A stretch of 64,000 nucleotides of DNA, taken from contig NZ_BOVK01000027.1 of NCBI RefSeq assembly GCF_018403685.1, positions 38,243 to 102,242 on the forward strand, in the 5' to 3' direction. Below the pieces are notes generated by a model. It searched no databases, had not been told where the DNA came from, and saw nothing but the letters and a program-made list of their open reading frames with translations. Of the stretch, positions 7,986 to 16,538 are shown piece by piece (positions within the stretch are counted from its first letter, which is position 1; the number at the start of each line of letters is the position of its first letter). Origin of the DNA: Xylanibacillus composti (GTDB taxonomy: Bacteria > Bacillota > Bacilli > Paenibacillales > K13). The position numbers and the translations under genes were made by a program.

Positions 7986-7996
7986 TTGACGCACCT

Positions 7997-9565
7997 CTAA
8001 ATGGTGACGGTGGTTCCGTCGAATTTGGTGAAGGTAAATCCGCTGAACGCTTCATGGAATTGGCTGCTGTAATCCTGCAGCAGACGTATAGCTGCCGCTT
8101 CGCCCAACTTCAAGCCTTCCTCTTCGTCACTTCGCCAGTGTACGCCTGCCGTATCCCGGCCATAGGCAACATTCGCCGCAAGCTTGTTCAATTCTCCGCC
8201 GATTGTCAAGGCAGGACCGGTATAAGGCTCAAGCGACAAGCCGTCCTTGCTGGGCTGAACGGGGCGAGGCAGCTCATACGATTCATGGAAGAATGCCTTG
8301 AGCACAGTCGTACAAGCGCCGGCAATGCTCGAATGGCCTCCCGGATAAGACGGATGCGCCGGACAGCCTTCCGGGTACGCCATGGGAAGCAGGTATGTGC
8401 CGAACTTCTTGGACACTTCTGTCGCAGCGCGGGACTGCAAGAGGTCGTTGTGGAATGGATATGCCTTCCTGCCTGTCTTGTGCAGGTGCAGATATCCGGC
8501 ATAAGCTTCCGGCCTTACTCGGCGATGAACCTGAAACTTTTGGTACCAGGCAGCAGCGAGCCCTGACTTGGAGGCAGCGGCAACAAGTTCCAGAATATGC
8601 GGGCCGCCAAATGTTGCAAAACCGGCTTGTGTGGAAGAATGCACGTATGGGTTGGAGCGGTCTATCGCTTCTTGCGGCAATCTTAACAAAATGAGGGCGG
8701 CAGTCAGGAAGATTTGATAGGAAAAATCAGTGTGCACCAAGCTTGCCAAGTCTCGGCCCGTCCGCAGATACCTTGGAGTCGCGTCCAATTTCTGCGGAGA
8801 TTGCGGCTGACTTCCGTTCTGAATGGCCAACCATTCATCATATTGGGTCAGATGGTCGGAACCCGAGGCTGCAACCCTATATTTCTGCTGGACGGTCAAC
8901 GCCCCGCCATACGGGAAATCCCCATATATAAACTGGGAGAGGAACGGCCCTGTCGTTTCGCCGGCTAATCCTCCGCGAAACAGCTCTTTCGGCGTTACGC
9001 TTCCTTGCGGCGACCTCGGTCCCCGATAATCAGTCAAGGCCGAGAGCTCCTTCGCAGCAGCCGCTACCAGCGCATTCGTCTCGTACTCGGCAAATGGGAT
9101 ATCTCGGGTCAGCGCTCGCCAATAAAGCTCCACCAATTCGCCGGCCATCTGCGCGCTGTCAAAGGCAGGCGGAGCAGGAAGCGCAAAGTGGTGACAATCT
9201 GCTCCGACCAGATCATAGCCCAATCCGGCTTGCGGATTCACGAGCTTCGCTTTGCCGCCTAGCGGAATTGCTTCGTAATCCTCCGGTCTTCCGGTTGAAA
9301 TGGCATGCTTGAAGGTTTGGTAGGCACTGGCATCGACCACTCCAAGCTCGTTATGCGGCAAGACTTTGGAGAAACTCCCGATTTTCTCCGGATATTTCTG
9401 CTCATCCCCATTGTAGCCCTGCTTCGGATACGGCTGCTTGCGCTGAAAAGCGGCCGCCTCTACACGAGCTTGATAGGCCCGTTCCCGGCGCGTGTCGGCA
9501 GATGATAAGGTAAAAGAATACGCGGCGCTTTCGGCTTCCCTTGCTCCCGCTTTGTTCGTTTCCAT
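7997..9565 (-). CDS. Vanadium-dependent haloperoxidase (PAP2-like)
   Basis: The 522-residue protein has all vanadate-binding residues of vanadium haloperoxidases: K343, R351 (with P352 in the KX7RP pattern), G410-H411 in HPSYPGGHS, R470, and the vanadate-linked H476 in AGVHWRSD. Family members oxidise bromide, chloride or iodide with H2O2 to hypohalous acid; others are phosphatases. Here the HPSYPGGHS and GVHWRSD pieces resemble algal and cyanobacterial bromoperoxidases. No Sec signal peptide is evident. The ATG at 9565 follows GGAAGGA at about 12 bases. It is the first gene of a two-gene unit with the M2 peptidase and is downstream of the resD terminator. Halide preference cannot be read from the sequence. 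Confidence 0.88.
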   Translation of the reverse strand: METNKAGAREAESAAYSFTLSSADTRRERAYQARVEAAAFQRKQPYPKQGYNGDEQKYPEKIGSFSKVLPHNELGVVDASAYQTFKHAISTGRPEDYEAIPLGGKAKLVNPQAGLGYDLVGADCHHFALPAPPAFDSAQMAGELVELYWRALTRDIPFAEYETNALVAAAAKELSALTDYRGPRSPQGSVTPKELFRGGLAGETTGPFLSQFIYGDFPYGGALTVQQKYRVAASGSDHLTQYDEWLAIQNGSQPQSPQKLDATPRYLRTGRDLASLVHTDFSYQIFLTAALILLRLPQEAIDRSNPYVHSSTQAGFATFGGPHILELVAAASKSGLAAAWYQKFQVHRRVRPEAYAGYLHLHKTGRKAYPFHNDLLQSRAATEVSKKFGTYLLPMAYPEGCPAHPSYPGGHSSIAGACTTVLKAFFHESYELPRPVQPSKDGLSLEPYTGPALTIGGELNKLAANVAYGRDTAGVHWRSDEEEGLKLGEAAAIRLLQDYSSQFHEAFSGFTFTKFDGTTVTI

Positions 9566-9579
9566 CGATAGATCAATCC

Positions 9580-9613
9580 TTCCCGTATATAATGTAACGC
9601 TGCTCTACGGGAA
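9580..9613. promoter_or_regulatory. Inverted repeat in front of the haloperoxidase gene
   Basis: TTCCCGT (9580-9586) and ACGGGAA (9607-9613) are perfect 7-base arms around a 20-base AT-rich spacer that contains TATATA. It lies 15-50 bases before the haloperoxidase start, so it may be an operator over its promoter, or a leader hairpin. No clear -35 box was found. Confidence 0.35.
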
Positions 9614-9689
9614 TCATTGTACGATTGAAGACGCATGGCATGCTCAGCTTTTAACGGACGTTCGTCCGGCCTGCCCCTTTCAAGCACAA

Positions 9690-9732
9690 AAAAAGATGCC
9701 GCACCCCGAGTCAGGGTTTGCTGGCATCTTCC
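9690..9732 (-). terminator. Intrinsic terminator of the res operon
   Basis: Read on the minus strand, AAGATGCC and GGCATCTT form an 8-base stem followed by a run of T residues. It lies after the resD stop and before the haloperoxidase gene, so it separates the two units. Confidence 0.85.
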
Positions 9733-9849
9733 ATGAGCGTATCATAGTCTATTACATGTTCATCAATCCGGCTAACGACCGCTTCGACCTAGCCGAATGT
9801 TGGCCGCCGTTAGCTGTTCGCGATTTTTCCTGGCTAGCCGCTCTATGCT

Positions 9850-10566
9850 TTATTTCGGCACTTCCAGCTTGTAGCCTACTCCCCATACTGTCGTGATCAT
9901 GGCAGCCGCTTCCGGCGAAACCTTGTTCAGCTTCTCGCGCAGCCGTTTGACGTGTGTGTCCACAGTACGCAGATCGCCAAAAAATTCATAATTCCATACA
10001 TCTTTCAGCAGATCTTCACGGGAGAACACTTTGTCCGGCGAGCCTGCCAAATAATGCAGCAGCTCATATTCCTTCGGGGTCAGACTAATTTCCTGTCCGC
10101 CCGCCGTAACCCGGTGTGCATCATGCTCAATGACCAAATGCGGGAATACGATATTGTTGCTCGTCCCCGGATCTGTCGCCAAATAAGCAGTGGAGGAGGA
10201 GCGGCGCAGGATTGCCTTGACCCGGTAAATCACTTCCCGCGGGCTGAATGGCTTCACGACGTAGTCATCAGCCCCTACCTCGAAGCCTTGCACACGGTTG
10301 GATTCTTCCCCTTTGGCTGTCAGCATAATGATCGGCGTCGCCTTCTCTTGGCGCACGCGTTCGCACACCTCTACACCGTCGATGCCTGGCAGCATGACAT
10401 CCAGCAAAATCAGGTCGTAATTGTGGTCCAGCGCTTTCCGCAGCGCAGTCTCGCCATCCTCGGCCTCCTCAATCATGTATCCTTCCTTCTCCAAATACAT
10501 TCTGAGCAAACGGCGAATGCGCTCCTCATCATCGACGACCAAAATCGTAGTAACCGGATCGCTCAT
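9850..10566 (-). CDS. resD: Response regulator ResD
   Basis: The 238-residue OmpR-type regulator has an N-terminal receiver domain (ILVVDDEE acidic pocket, LLDVMLPG phospho-acceptor Asp, TAKGEE, and the VKPFSP Lys) and a C-terminal winged helix ending VWGVGYKLE. The ATG at 10566 has AAGGAG 10 bases ahead. Position after resA, resB and resC identifies it as ResD, which in Bacillus controls respiration and cytochrome genes in response to oxygen limitation. The partner kinase ResE normally follows at once, but here a terminator and a haloperoxidase gene follow, so the kinase is elsewhere or replaced. Confidence 0.93.
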   Translation of the reverse strand: MSDPVTTILVVDDEERIRRLLRMYLEKEGYMIEEAEDGETALRKALDHNYDLILLDVMLPGIDGVEVCERVRQEKATPIIMLTAKGEESNRVQGFEVGADDYVVKPFSPREVIYRVKAILRRSSSTAYLATDPGTSNNIVFPHLVIEHDAHRVTAGGQEISLTPKEYELLHYLAGSPDKVFSREDLLKDVWNYEFFGDLRTVDTHVKRLREKLNKVSPEAAAMITTVWGVGYKLEVPK

Positions 10567-10612
10567 TGCGCGAACACTCCTTTCTCCGCCCACACGGGCT
10601 TCACGTAATTAT

Positions 10613-11857
10613 CTAGACGCCTGCGTAGGCGTGCAAACCGGCGATAAGCAGGTTAACGCCGATCAAGGTGAACATTACAATAATGAAGCCTACGACAGCC
10701 AGCCAGGAAGATGGCTTGCCTATCCATCCCTTGGACAGACGAATATGCAGATAATAGCTGTAGAACAGCCAGGTGATCAACGCCCACACTTCCTTCGGAT
10801 CCCATCCCCAGAAGCGCGACCAGGCGATTTGCGCCCAAATCATCGCGAAAATCAATGCGCCCAGCGTGAAGATCGGAAAGCCTATGGCGATGGAGCGGTA
10901 GCTGATTTCGTCCAGCAGCTCCGGATCCAAATCCTTCGTAGCCGGCTGTACAGCAGCTCCGATCTTCCTCCGGAGAATGAGTCGAACCAGCCAATAGAGC
11001 GCCGTCCCCGACAACAGCGACCAGATGATGGTGTTCAGCTTGCTTGCCGAGTTGATGCCCTTCAGCCAGCCAGGTGCTTCGACCCATGGCTCGGATGTTC
11101 CCAGGAAAGTGTCCATCGATACTTTCTCATACTGGTGCGGTCCGACAATTGGCGGCATGGAGTACGTTACATTTTTCGTTATGACCTCGCCCCTCTCCTC
11201 CGTCGGGTAGTTGAACTCCGCTTGGTAGCCCAACCCTTTGAAGAGGAAATGCATGAGAACAAAGCCGATAAATACAAGGATCACCCAGAAGACAAGTTCC
11301 AATCCCCGTTGTTCACGCCGTTCGGTTTTGCCTGTCCCCGCATAGTTCACTGTACGGACCAGATGAATAAATCCGGCAGCAAAGCCAATCGCGAAGAACG
11401 CTTCCCCGAGCGCTGCCGTTGTCACATGGATAATGAGCAGATTGCTTTGCAGCTGAGGAATCAGCGGAGAGGTTTGCCACGGATATACGGAAGCGTATAT
11501 CAGGATGACAACCGTAACCGGCAGAGCGAACATGCCTAGTACCGGCGTGCGATAGATGGCAAACAAGATCAAAAATGCAATCGTAATCAGCCCTGCCAGC
11601 AGCACCAAATATTCAAACATGTTGCTGTTCGGGATATGACCTGCGCTGATCCAGCGGAGGATAAAGTATACTGCATGCAAGCCAAATGCCGCCAATGTGA
11701 TAATGATCGACCTGCGTCCCCATTTCCGTTCATGCGTATTGGCATCGTGCTTGCTATAGCGCTTGCCCATCACCGTTACACCGTATGTGATGGAGCCAAT
11801 CATATAGAGAAAGAGGGCTAGTCCCAATGCAAACATACTGATATTTACTAAATTCAA
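10613..11857 (-). CDS. resC: Cytochrome c biogenesis protein ResC/CcsA
   Basis: The 414-residue polytopic membrane protein carries the tryptophan-rich haem-handling WWD segment WGWDPKEVWALITW near the C-terminus and conserved histidines in the loops. With ResB it forms the system II haem transporter and cytochrome c synthetase at the outer face of the membrane. The start is a TTG at 11857 whose bases overlap the resB TGA stop, with GAGGTG ahead, a typical coupled start. It is followed by resD. Confidence 0.93.
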   Translation of the reverse strand: MNLVNISMFALGLALFLYMIGSITYGVTVMGKRYSKHDANTHERKWGRRSIIITLAAFGLHAVYFILRWISAGHIPNSNMFEYLVLLAGLITIAFLILFAIYRTPVLGMFALPVTVVILIYASVYPWQTSPLIPQLQSNLLIIHVTTAALGEAFFAIGFAAGFIHLVRTVNYAGTGKTERREQRGLELVFWVILVFIGFVLMHFLFKGLGYQAEFNYPTEERGEVITKNVTYSMPPIVGPHQYEKVSMDTFLGTSEPWVEAPGWLKGINSASKLNTIIWSLLSGTALYWLVRLILRRKIGAAVQPATKDLDPELLDEISYRSIAIGFPIFTLGALIFAMIWAQIAWSRFWGWDPKEVWALITWLFYSYYLHIRLSKGWIGKPSSWLAVVGFIIVMFTLIGVNLLIAGLHAYAGV

Positions 11858-13521
11858 GAGCCGTTCACCTCATTCGCCAATGTCTTGGCATCCACTTCAA
11901 CGCCAGCCTTGTTCAGAGCTGCGGTCAGCTCTTGACGGATGCCAAACCAGTTCTTATTCGTATGGGCGCCGATCGTCAGCACGCCGTTATCGATGCGCAT
12001 CCAGATCCGGCGATGATGCCAGTAGAAACCGAGAATCAGGCCAATCATGGAAATGGTTGCTCCCGTCCAAATGAAAGGCATCGTGCGCTCCTGCTTCACA
12101 TTGAAGTAAGTCGTGTACTCTGAGATGACCAAGTCTTCCATGGAAGCAACGCCGATTGCAAAGGGGCTGCCTGCCGCTTCGTTCAATTGCTCCTGCTGGT
12201 ACTGCACCTGGTCTACCGGGCGCACCATGTATACATGGACATGGCCGTCTTCCGCCAGCCCGGGCCCCTCAATCAAGAAGACAAAGGCCGGCGCATTCGG
12301 ATCCTTGGACAAGGTCACCAGTCTGCCATCCTTGAACGAGACATCCGGGTAATAGCCGATCACCCGCAAAGTGTAATCGCCGACGGTGTACACATCCTGC
12401 GGATTCTGGATATCCAGGTCAAGCGTGCCGATCGTCTCGCCAGTATCCTTCATGCGGAGCTGGGACCGGACGTGCAGCAGCTGCGGCGTCTCCTCGAAAT
12501 GCACCTCAAATACCGACAGGCCTTGGTATGTCAAGGGGCCGTTGACGTAGATCGTCTGTTCCTTCAATTTTTCCAGCGTGGGCTCTACGCTCGGATTGTC
12601 GCAATTATCCACGCATTCATAGAGAACTGCATCTGTTTCGAAAGACTTCTCAATCGTCAGATTTCGCCTCTGAAAATCGGGTGTCAGCTCATCGTAATCA
12701 TAATACTCCACTCGAAAATCTTTATTTTCCAAATAATATTTCGTTCCGGGAATTTGCGCGATCTTTCCTTCCCTTACCGGCACATAATCAACTTCCCAGG
12801 CCGTCATACTGCGAAGCAGGACAGCGAGCAAAAATATAATCAAGCCTATATGGTTGATATAGGGCCCCCATCTGCTGAAGCGGTACTTTTCGGCAAGCAA
12901 TGCCGATCCTTCGCGGTGCACGCGATAATGCCGCTTGCGAAGAAGCTGTTCGAACTTCTCGGTCCATTCTTCCTCCGTCTCGCCCTGAGCAAGCTCCAGT
13001 CTGGTCTGATGACTCACCTTCTGCCTTTGGATAAAGGATAAATGCTTGCGGATCTTCTGCTTCTTCAATGCCCGGTAGAGCGGCAGCACACGATCCAGAC
13101 TGCATACGACCAGAGAAGCCCCGATCAGCACGAGCAGTCCTTGAAACCAGAACGATCCATACGTATCATGCAAACCCAGCATATAATAGATCTTACCTGG
13201 CGTTCCATATTGCGTCTCGTAATATTGCGCCAAATCAATGTTGCCTACAAAGACGTTCTGCTGCGGGTAAATGGTTCCGAGCGAGGCTCCGATCAGTGTG
13301 ATCAGGATAAGCCATACCGCAACCTTTACGGAGGACAAAAAGCTCCAGATTTGATCGATCCAGTTCTTCTGCTGTTTCTGCGAACGGCGGGCAACGCCGT
13401 CATAGCGCATCTCCAGCAGTTCCGTGCCGTTCTCATCCTGCTGCGGCTTGCCGCATGACTCGCACAGCACGGTTCCGACCGGATTCTGGTGTCCGCACTC
13501 GCACTTTGTGTTTTCTATCAT
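11854..13521 (-). CDS. resB: Cytochrome c biogenesis protein ResB/Ccs1
   Basis: The 555-residue protein has the ResB domain, with membrane segments at about residues 60-85, 120-145 and 220-240 and one near the C-terminus (about 480-500), and a long outer loop. It works with ResC in haem delivery and ligation to apocytochrome c. The first 30 residues carry two cysteine pairs (CECG and CESCG), a small zinc-ribbon that is an addition to the minimal ResB domain. The ATG overlaps the resA stop (ATGA), and the stop overlaps the resC start, so the operon is tightly coupled. Confidence 0.93.
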   Translation of the reverse strand: MIENTKCECGHQNPVGTVLCESCGKPQQDENGTELLEMRYDGVARRSQKQQKNWIDQIWSFLSSVKVAVWLILITLIGASLGTIYPQQNVFVGNIDLAQYYETQYGTPGKIYYMLGLHDTYGSFWFQGLLVLIGASLVVCSLDRVLPLYRALKKQKIRKHLSFIQRQKVSHQTRLELAQGETEEEWTEKFEQLLRKRHYRVHREGSALLAEKYRFSRWGPYINHIGLIIFLLAVLLRSMTAWEVDYVPVREGKIAQIPGTKYYLENKDFRVEYYDYDELTPDFQRRNLTIEKSFETDAVLYECVDNCDNPSVEPTLEKLKEQTIYVNGPLTYQGLSVFEVHFEETPQLLHVRSQLRMKDTGETIGTLDLDIQNPQDVYTVGDYTLRVIGYYPDVSFKDGRLVTLSKDPNAPAFVFLIEGPGLAEDGHVHVYMVRPVDQVQYQQEQLNEAAGSPFAIGVASMEDLVISEYTTYFNVKQERTMPFIWTGATISMIGLILGFYWHHRRIWMRIDNGVLTIGAHTNKNWFGIRQELTAALNKAGVEVDAKTLANEVNGS

Positions 13522-14063
13522 GATGGGCCTCCCGGCTGTCCTTTCACGCCGATTTTATTCAATGCCGACAACAGGATGGGTTCGGTCATCTCGCCTATGA
13601 CGATCTCCTGAATGATCCCTTCCCGATCAATGAAGAACGTAGTTGGAAAATACAGAACGCCATACCGCTTCCTCACCACATCTTTGTCAAGCAAAATGTG
13701 AAAGGATACGCCTGTTTCCCGCACGAAGCTCCGCACCGAAACCTGCGTTTCATTCAGATTGACGCCGATCACTTTCAGGCCTTCGTCCACATGTTCTTGA
13801 TGGAAATGCTCAAGCAATGGCATCTCCCGAACACAAGGCTCGCAGAAGGTGCCCCAGAAGTTCAGGACGATCGGCTGTCCCTTGTAGGAAGACAGGGAAT
13901 AAGCCTGTCCGTCCAGACCGTCCAGCGTAAAGTCGACCATGGCGTCGCCCTTCTCCGGCGGTTTCTCCTCTTGACTGAATAAGCTGCCGCCAATCGCCAG
14001 AAAGCCAGCGATTACGATCCCGCCCAAGATCAGCACTTGTAACCATTTTTGTTTGCGAATCAT
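13518..14063 (-). CDS. resA: Thiol-disulfide oxidoreductase ResA
   Basis: The 181-residue protein has an N-terminal membrane anchor (about residues 8-28) and an outward-facing thioredoxin fold with the CEPC active site that is characteristic of ResA. It reduces the cysteines of apocytochrome c so that haem can be attached by ResBC. The cis-proline segment FPTTFFID is present. It starts the resABCD operon and its stop overlaps resB. Confidence 0.94.
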   Translation of the reverse strand: MIRKQKWLQVLILGGIVIAGFLAIGGSLFSQEEKPPEKGDAMVDFTLDGLDGQAYSLSSYKGQPIVLNFWGTFCEPCVREMPLLEHFHQEHVDEGLKVIGVNLNETQVSVRSFVRETGVSFHILLDKDVVRKRYGVLYFPTTFFIDREGIIQEIVIGEMTEPILLSALNKIGVKGQPGGPS

Positions 14064-14128
14064 TCTTCATCACCTAACAGTAATTATAGCGAAAAAAGCG
14101 GCAGAAGCCGCCTCCCGATTTGTGAAAG

Positions 14129-14881
14129 TTATGTGTCTGTGTCTAGCTTTTGGCCGCCGGGTCTGCCGGCCATATCGAGCAGTTCCTTCACCTCTTGCTT
14201 CGTCAAGTGGCGATACTTGTTGCGCGGGACTCCCTCCAGTGTCAGGAAGCCGAAGCGCACCCTCCTCAGCTTCACTACCGGGAAATGGATCGCTTCAAAC
14301 ATGCGGCGGACTTGACGGTTGCGGCCTTCATGAATCGTAATTTCGATCAGCGAATGCTTGCCGTCCGGATCGATGTCCACGTAATCGACCTGAGCCGGAG
14401 CCGTCATCCCATCCTCCAGCTCGATCCCCTGCGCCAGCTTGTCCAGCAGGCTGCCGTGAGGCACGCCTTTCACCATGGCATGGTAGGTCTTGGGGATTTC
14501 ATGCCGCGGGTGAGTCAATCTCTGCGAGAAATCGCCGTCATTGGTCAGCAGCAGCAGACCCTCGGTATCATAATCGAGCCGCCCTACCGGATATACACGC
14601 TGCTTGATGCCGCGCAGGTAGTCTGTGACTACCTTGCGGCCTTTCGGATCCGTTACGCTGGCGATTACGCCTTTCGGCTTGTGCAGGAGCAAGTAGACCT
14701 TCTCCTCCAGACGTATCGGACGCCCATTCACACTTATTTCATCCGTTGCCGGATCTACCTTGGCTCCCAGCGTATCGATCACTTCGCCGTTCACCTCTAC
14801 CCGGCCGGCGCGAATCAAATCCTCGCACTTGCGGCGCGATGCCACACCGGCTTGCGCCAATACTTTTTGCAGACGTTCCAT
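14129..14881 (-). CDS. rluB: 23S rRNA pseudouridine synthase RluB
   Basis: The 250-residue enzyme has an N-terminal S4 RNA-binding domain (VLAQAGVASRRKCEDLI) and a RsuA/RluB-type pseudouridine synthase domain with the catalytic Asp motif GRLDYDTEGLLLLTNDG and C-terminal EGRNRQVRRM. It isomerises a uridine of 23S rRNA helix 80-90 region. It lies between the spore-maturation genes and resA as in B. subtilis. Confidence 0.93.
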   Translation of the reverse strand: MERLQKVLAQAGVASRRKCEDLIRAGRVEVNGEVIDTLGAKVDPATDEISVNGRPIRLEEKVYLLLHKPKGVIASVTDPKGRKVVTDYLRGIKQRVYPVGRLDYDTEGLLLLTNDGDFSQRLTHPRHEIPKTYHAMVKGVPHGSLLDKLAQGIELEDGMTAPAQVDYVDIDPDGKHSLIEITIHEGRNRQVRRMFEAIHFPVVKLRRVRFGFLTLEGVPRNKYRHLTKQEVKELLDMAGRPGGQKLDTDT

Positions 14882-14902
14882 GCGTTTGTCTCACCTCTTC
14901 CC

Positions 14903-15247
14903 CTAATGATACCGATTCGCTGGGGAAATCACAAGCTTGCTCCATGGAAAGTATGGTCCCGGGCAATCTGTATTGTGACCGTGGAACATCAGGGTGGACA
15001 ATCCGTACTTTCCAAACAGGCGAATAAGCAGCTTTTGCACAACAAAGCACTGCTCTTCCAATTGCCCTTCCGACATGCCGCCCAGACGCCGGGAGAAATC
15101 GCCTTCCAAGCAAATATGCACATAATCTGTGTCCTGCGGCTCTTCCGCTGCAATCACTGTTCCATCTTTTCGAATAAAAAAATCATAGCCCTTCCCGTTT
15201 ATGGAAGGGCATGCTGCATGATGCATGACCACACCGATTGGCTGCAA
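14903..15247 (-). CDS. Short Amidase_2/PGRP-like peptidoglycan amidase
   Basis: The 114-residue protein resembles the N-acetylmuramoyl-L-alanine amidase type 2 fold in minimal form. Visible pieces are VVMHHAACPSINGKGYDFFI with the first zinc His, DGTVIAAEE, a His in YVHICLEGDFS, and GHNTDCPGPYFPW at the C-terminus. I place the start at a TTG at 15247, 6 bases after GAGGTG; a TTG at 15268 is also open. There is no signal peptide, which is odd for a wall hydrolase, so it may act inside the sporangium or on internalised muropeptides. It lies between spmB and rluB on the same strand. Confidence 0.7.
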   Translation of the reverse strand: MQPIGVVMHHAACPSINGKGYDFFIRKDGTVIAAEEPQDTDYVHICLEGDFSRRLGGMSEGQLEEQCFVVQKLLIRLFGKYGLSTLMFHGHNTDCPGPYFPWSKLVISPANRYH

Positions 15248-15338
15248 GCACTTCACCTCGCAAATCAAGTGGAGATTGATTTACTATATGAAGCTGAATC
15301 AGCAGGTGTGCGCCGCCGGCTATTCTGCGCAAAGCGCA

Positions 15339-15872
15339 TTAACCGAACACGATCAGGCAAATAAATACCGCTGCCAAAAAGCCGACAACATCCGAGATCA
15401 ATCCGACCTTCAACGCATAACGGGAATTGCGGATGCCAACGGCTCCGAAGTAGACCGTCAACACATACAAAGTCGTATCGGTGCTGCCCTGCACCGTTGA
15501 GGCGATGCGCCCTATCATGGAGTCGGGTCCGTGCGTTTGAATCAGATCGGTAGTAAAGGCCAATGAGCCCGCCCCGGTGATAGGACGCAAAATGCCTAGC
15601 GGCAGCACCTCGCCTGGAATCCCTACTGCCTCCACCAGCGGACGAATAAGATTGACCAGCAGTTCCATCGCTCCCGACGCCCGAAACACGCTGATCGCCA
15701 CCATCATGCCGACTAAATGGGGAATAATGCTGATGGCCGTATTGAAGCCATCCTTGGCGCCGTCCACGAAAGATTCGTAAACCGGAACTTTTTTGAAATA
15801 CGCATATAAGGGAATAAACACGATGATTGCCGGGATTGCCCAGACCGATATGGTGTTAATTGCCTCATACAT
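15339..15872 (-). CDS. spmB: Spore maturation protein B
   Basis: The 177-residue integral membrane protein has about four to five hydrophobic segments and the nucleoside-recognition/Gate-type repeat GILRPITGAGSLAFTTDLI. The ATG at 15872 follows AAAAGGGAGGGA, 2 bases after the spmA stop region. SpmA and SpmB are needed for normal spore core dehydration in B. subtilis and are made in the mother cell with DacB. Confidence 0.92.
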   Translation of the reverse strand: MYEAINTISVWAIPAIIVFIPLYAYFKKVPVYESFVDGAKDGFNTAISIIPHLVGMMVAISVFRASGAMELLVNLIRPLVEAVGIPGEVLPLGILRPITGAGSLAFTTDLIQTHGPDSMIGRIASTVQGSTDTTLYVLTVYFGAVGIRNSRYALKVGLISDVVGFLAAVFICLIVFG

Positions 15873-15874
15873 GA

Positions 15875-16474
15875 TTATCCCTCCCTTTTGGGCCGGGAAA
15901 AGGTCCTGTGTCGGAACCATCTGTCCACCAGAATGGCAGCCGTTGTGGAGATGGCAGTGGCCATAAGGGTAGTGCCTACAATTTCAGCCGGATTGGCCGA
16001 TTCAAAGTTCATGCGAATGGCGATGATCGTGGTCGGAATAATGGTGATGCTGGCGGTATTGATAGCCAGCAGCGTGCACATGGCCGGTGTGGCCGTCGTC
16101 GGATCGGGATTCAGCTTTTGCAGCTCCTTCATGGCCTTGATGCCCATCGGCGTGGCGGCATTGCCAAGTCCCAGTATATTGGCGCTCATGTTCGACAGAA
16201 TGTAGCCAAGAGCGGGGTGATCCTTGGGCACATCCGGGAACAAAAATCGTACAGCCGGCCTCAACAGCACCGCCAGTTTGTTCAGCAAGCCCCCGTCCTC
16301 GGCTATGCGCATCATCCCCAGCCAGAATACCAAGATGCTGATTAATCCGAAGCAAACGGTCACCCCGGTCTTGGCCCCTTCAAAAGCTGCTTCGGTTACG
16401 GCCTCCACTCTGCCGGTGAAGACCGCCACCACAAATCCGAATACGATGAAGAACAACCAGATCAAGTTGACCAA
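15875..16474 (-). CDS. spmA: Spore maturation protein A
   Basis: The 199-residue membrane protein has the Gate/nucleoside-recognition domain with ANILGLGNAATPMGIKAM and NTASITIIPTTIIAIR. The start is a TTG at 16474 behind AAGGAGGAGG; upstream in-frame codons lack a ribosome site. It lies between dacB and spmB and works with SpmB in core dehydration. Confidence 0.92.
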   Translation of the reverse strand: MVNLIWLFFIVFGFVVAVFTGRVEAVTEAAFEGAKTGVTVCFGLISILVFWLGMMRIAEDGGLLNKLAVLLRPAVRFLFPDVPKDHPALGYILSNMSANILGLGNAATPMGIKAMKELQKLNPDPTTATPAMCTLLAINTASITIIPTTIIAIRMNFESANPAEIVGTTLMATAISTTAAILVDRWFRHRTFSRPKREG

Positions 16475-16538
16475 AGCGCCCCTCCTCCTTCCCGAATAAA
16501 ACCTGTATGTCTCTACACTTGCAAGGGCCATCCACCGT

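Noticed and set aside
12187..13041. Plus-strand open frame opposite resB
   Set aside because: Antisense shadow of resB without any recognisable motif.
14150..15364. Plus-strand open frame of about 400 codons opposite rluB
   Set aside because: It crosses rluB and the amidase-like gene in antisense, has no ribosome site and no domain; it reflects GC-rich codon structure.
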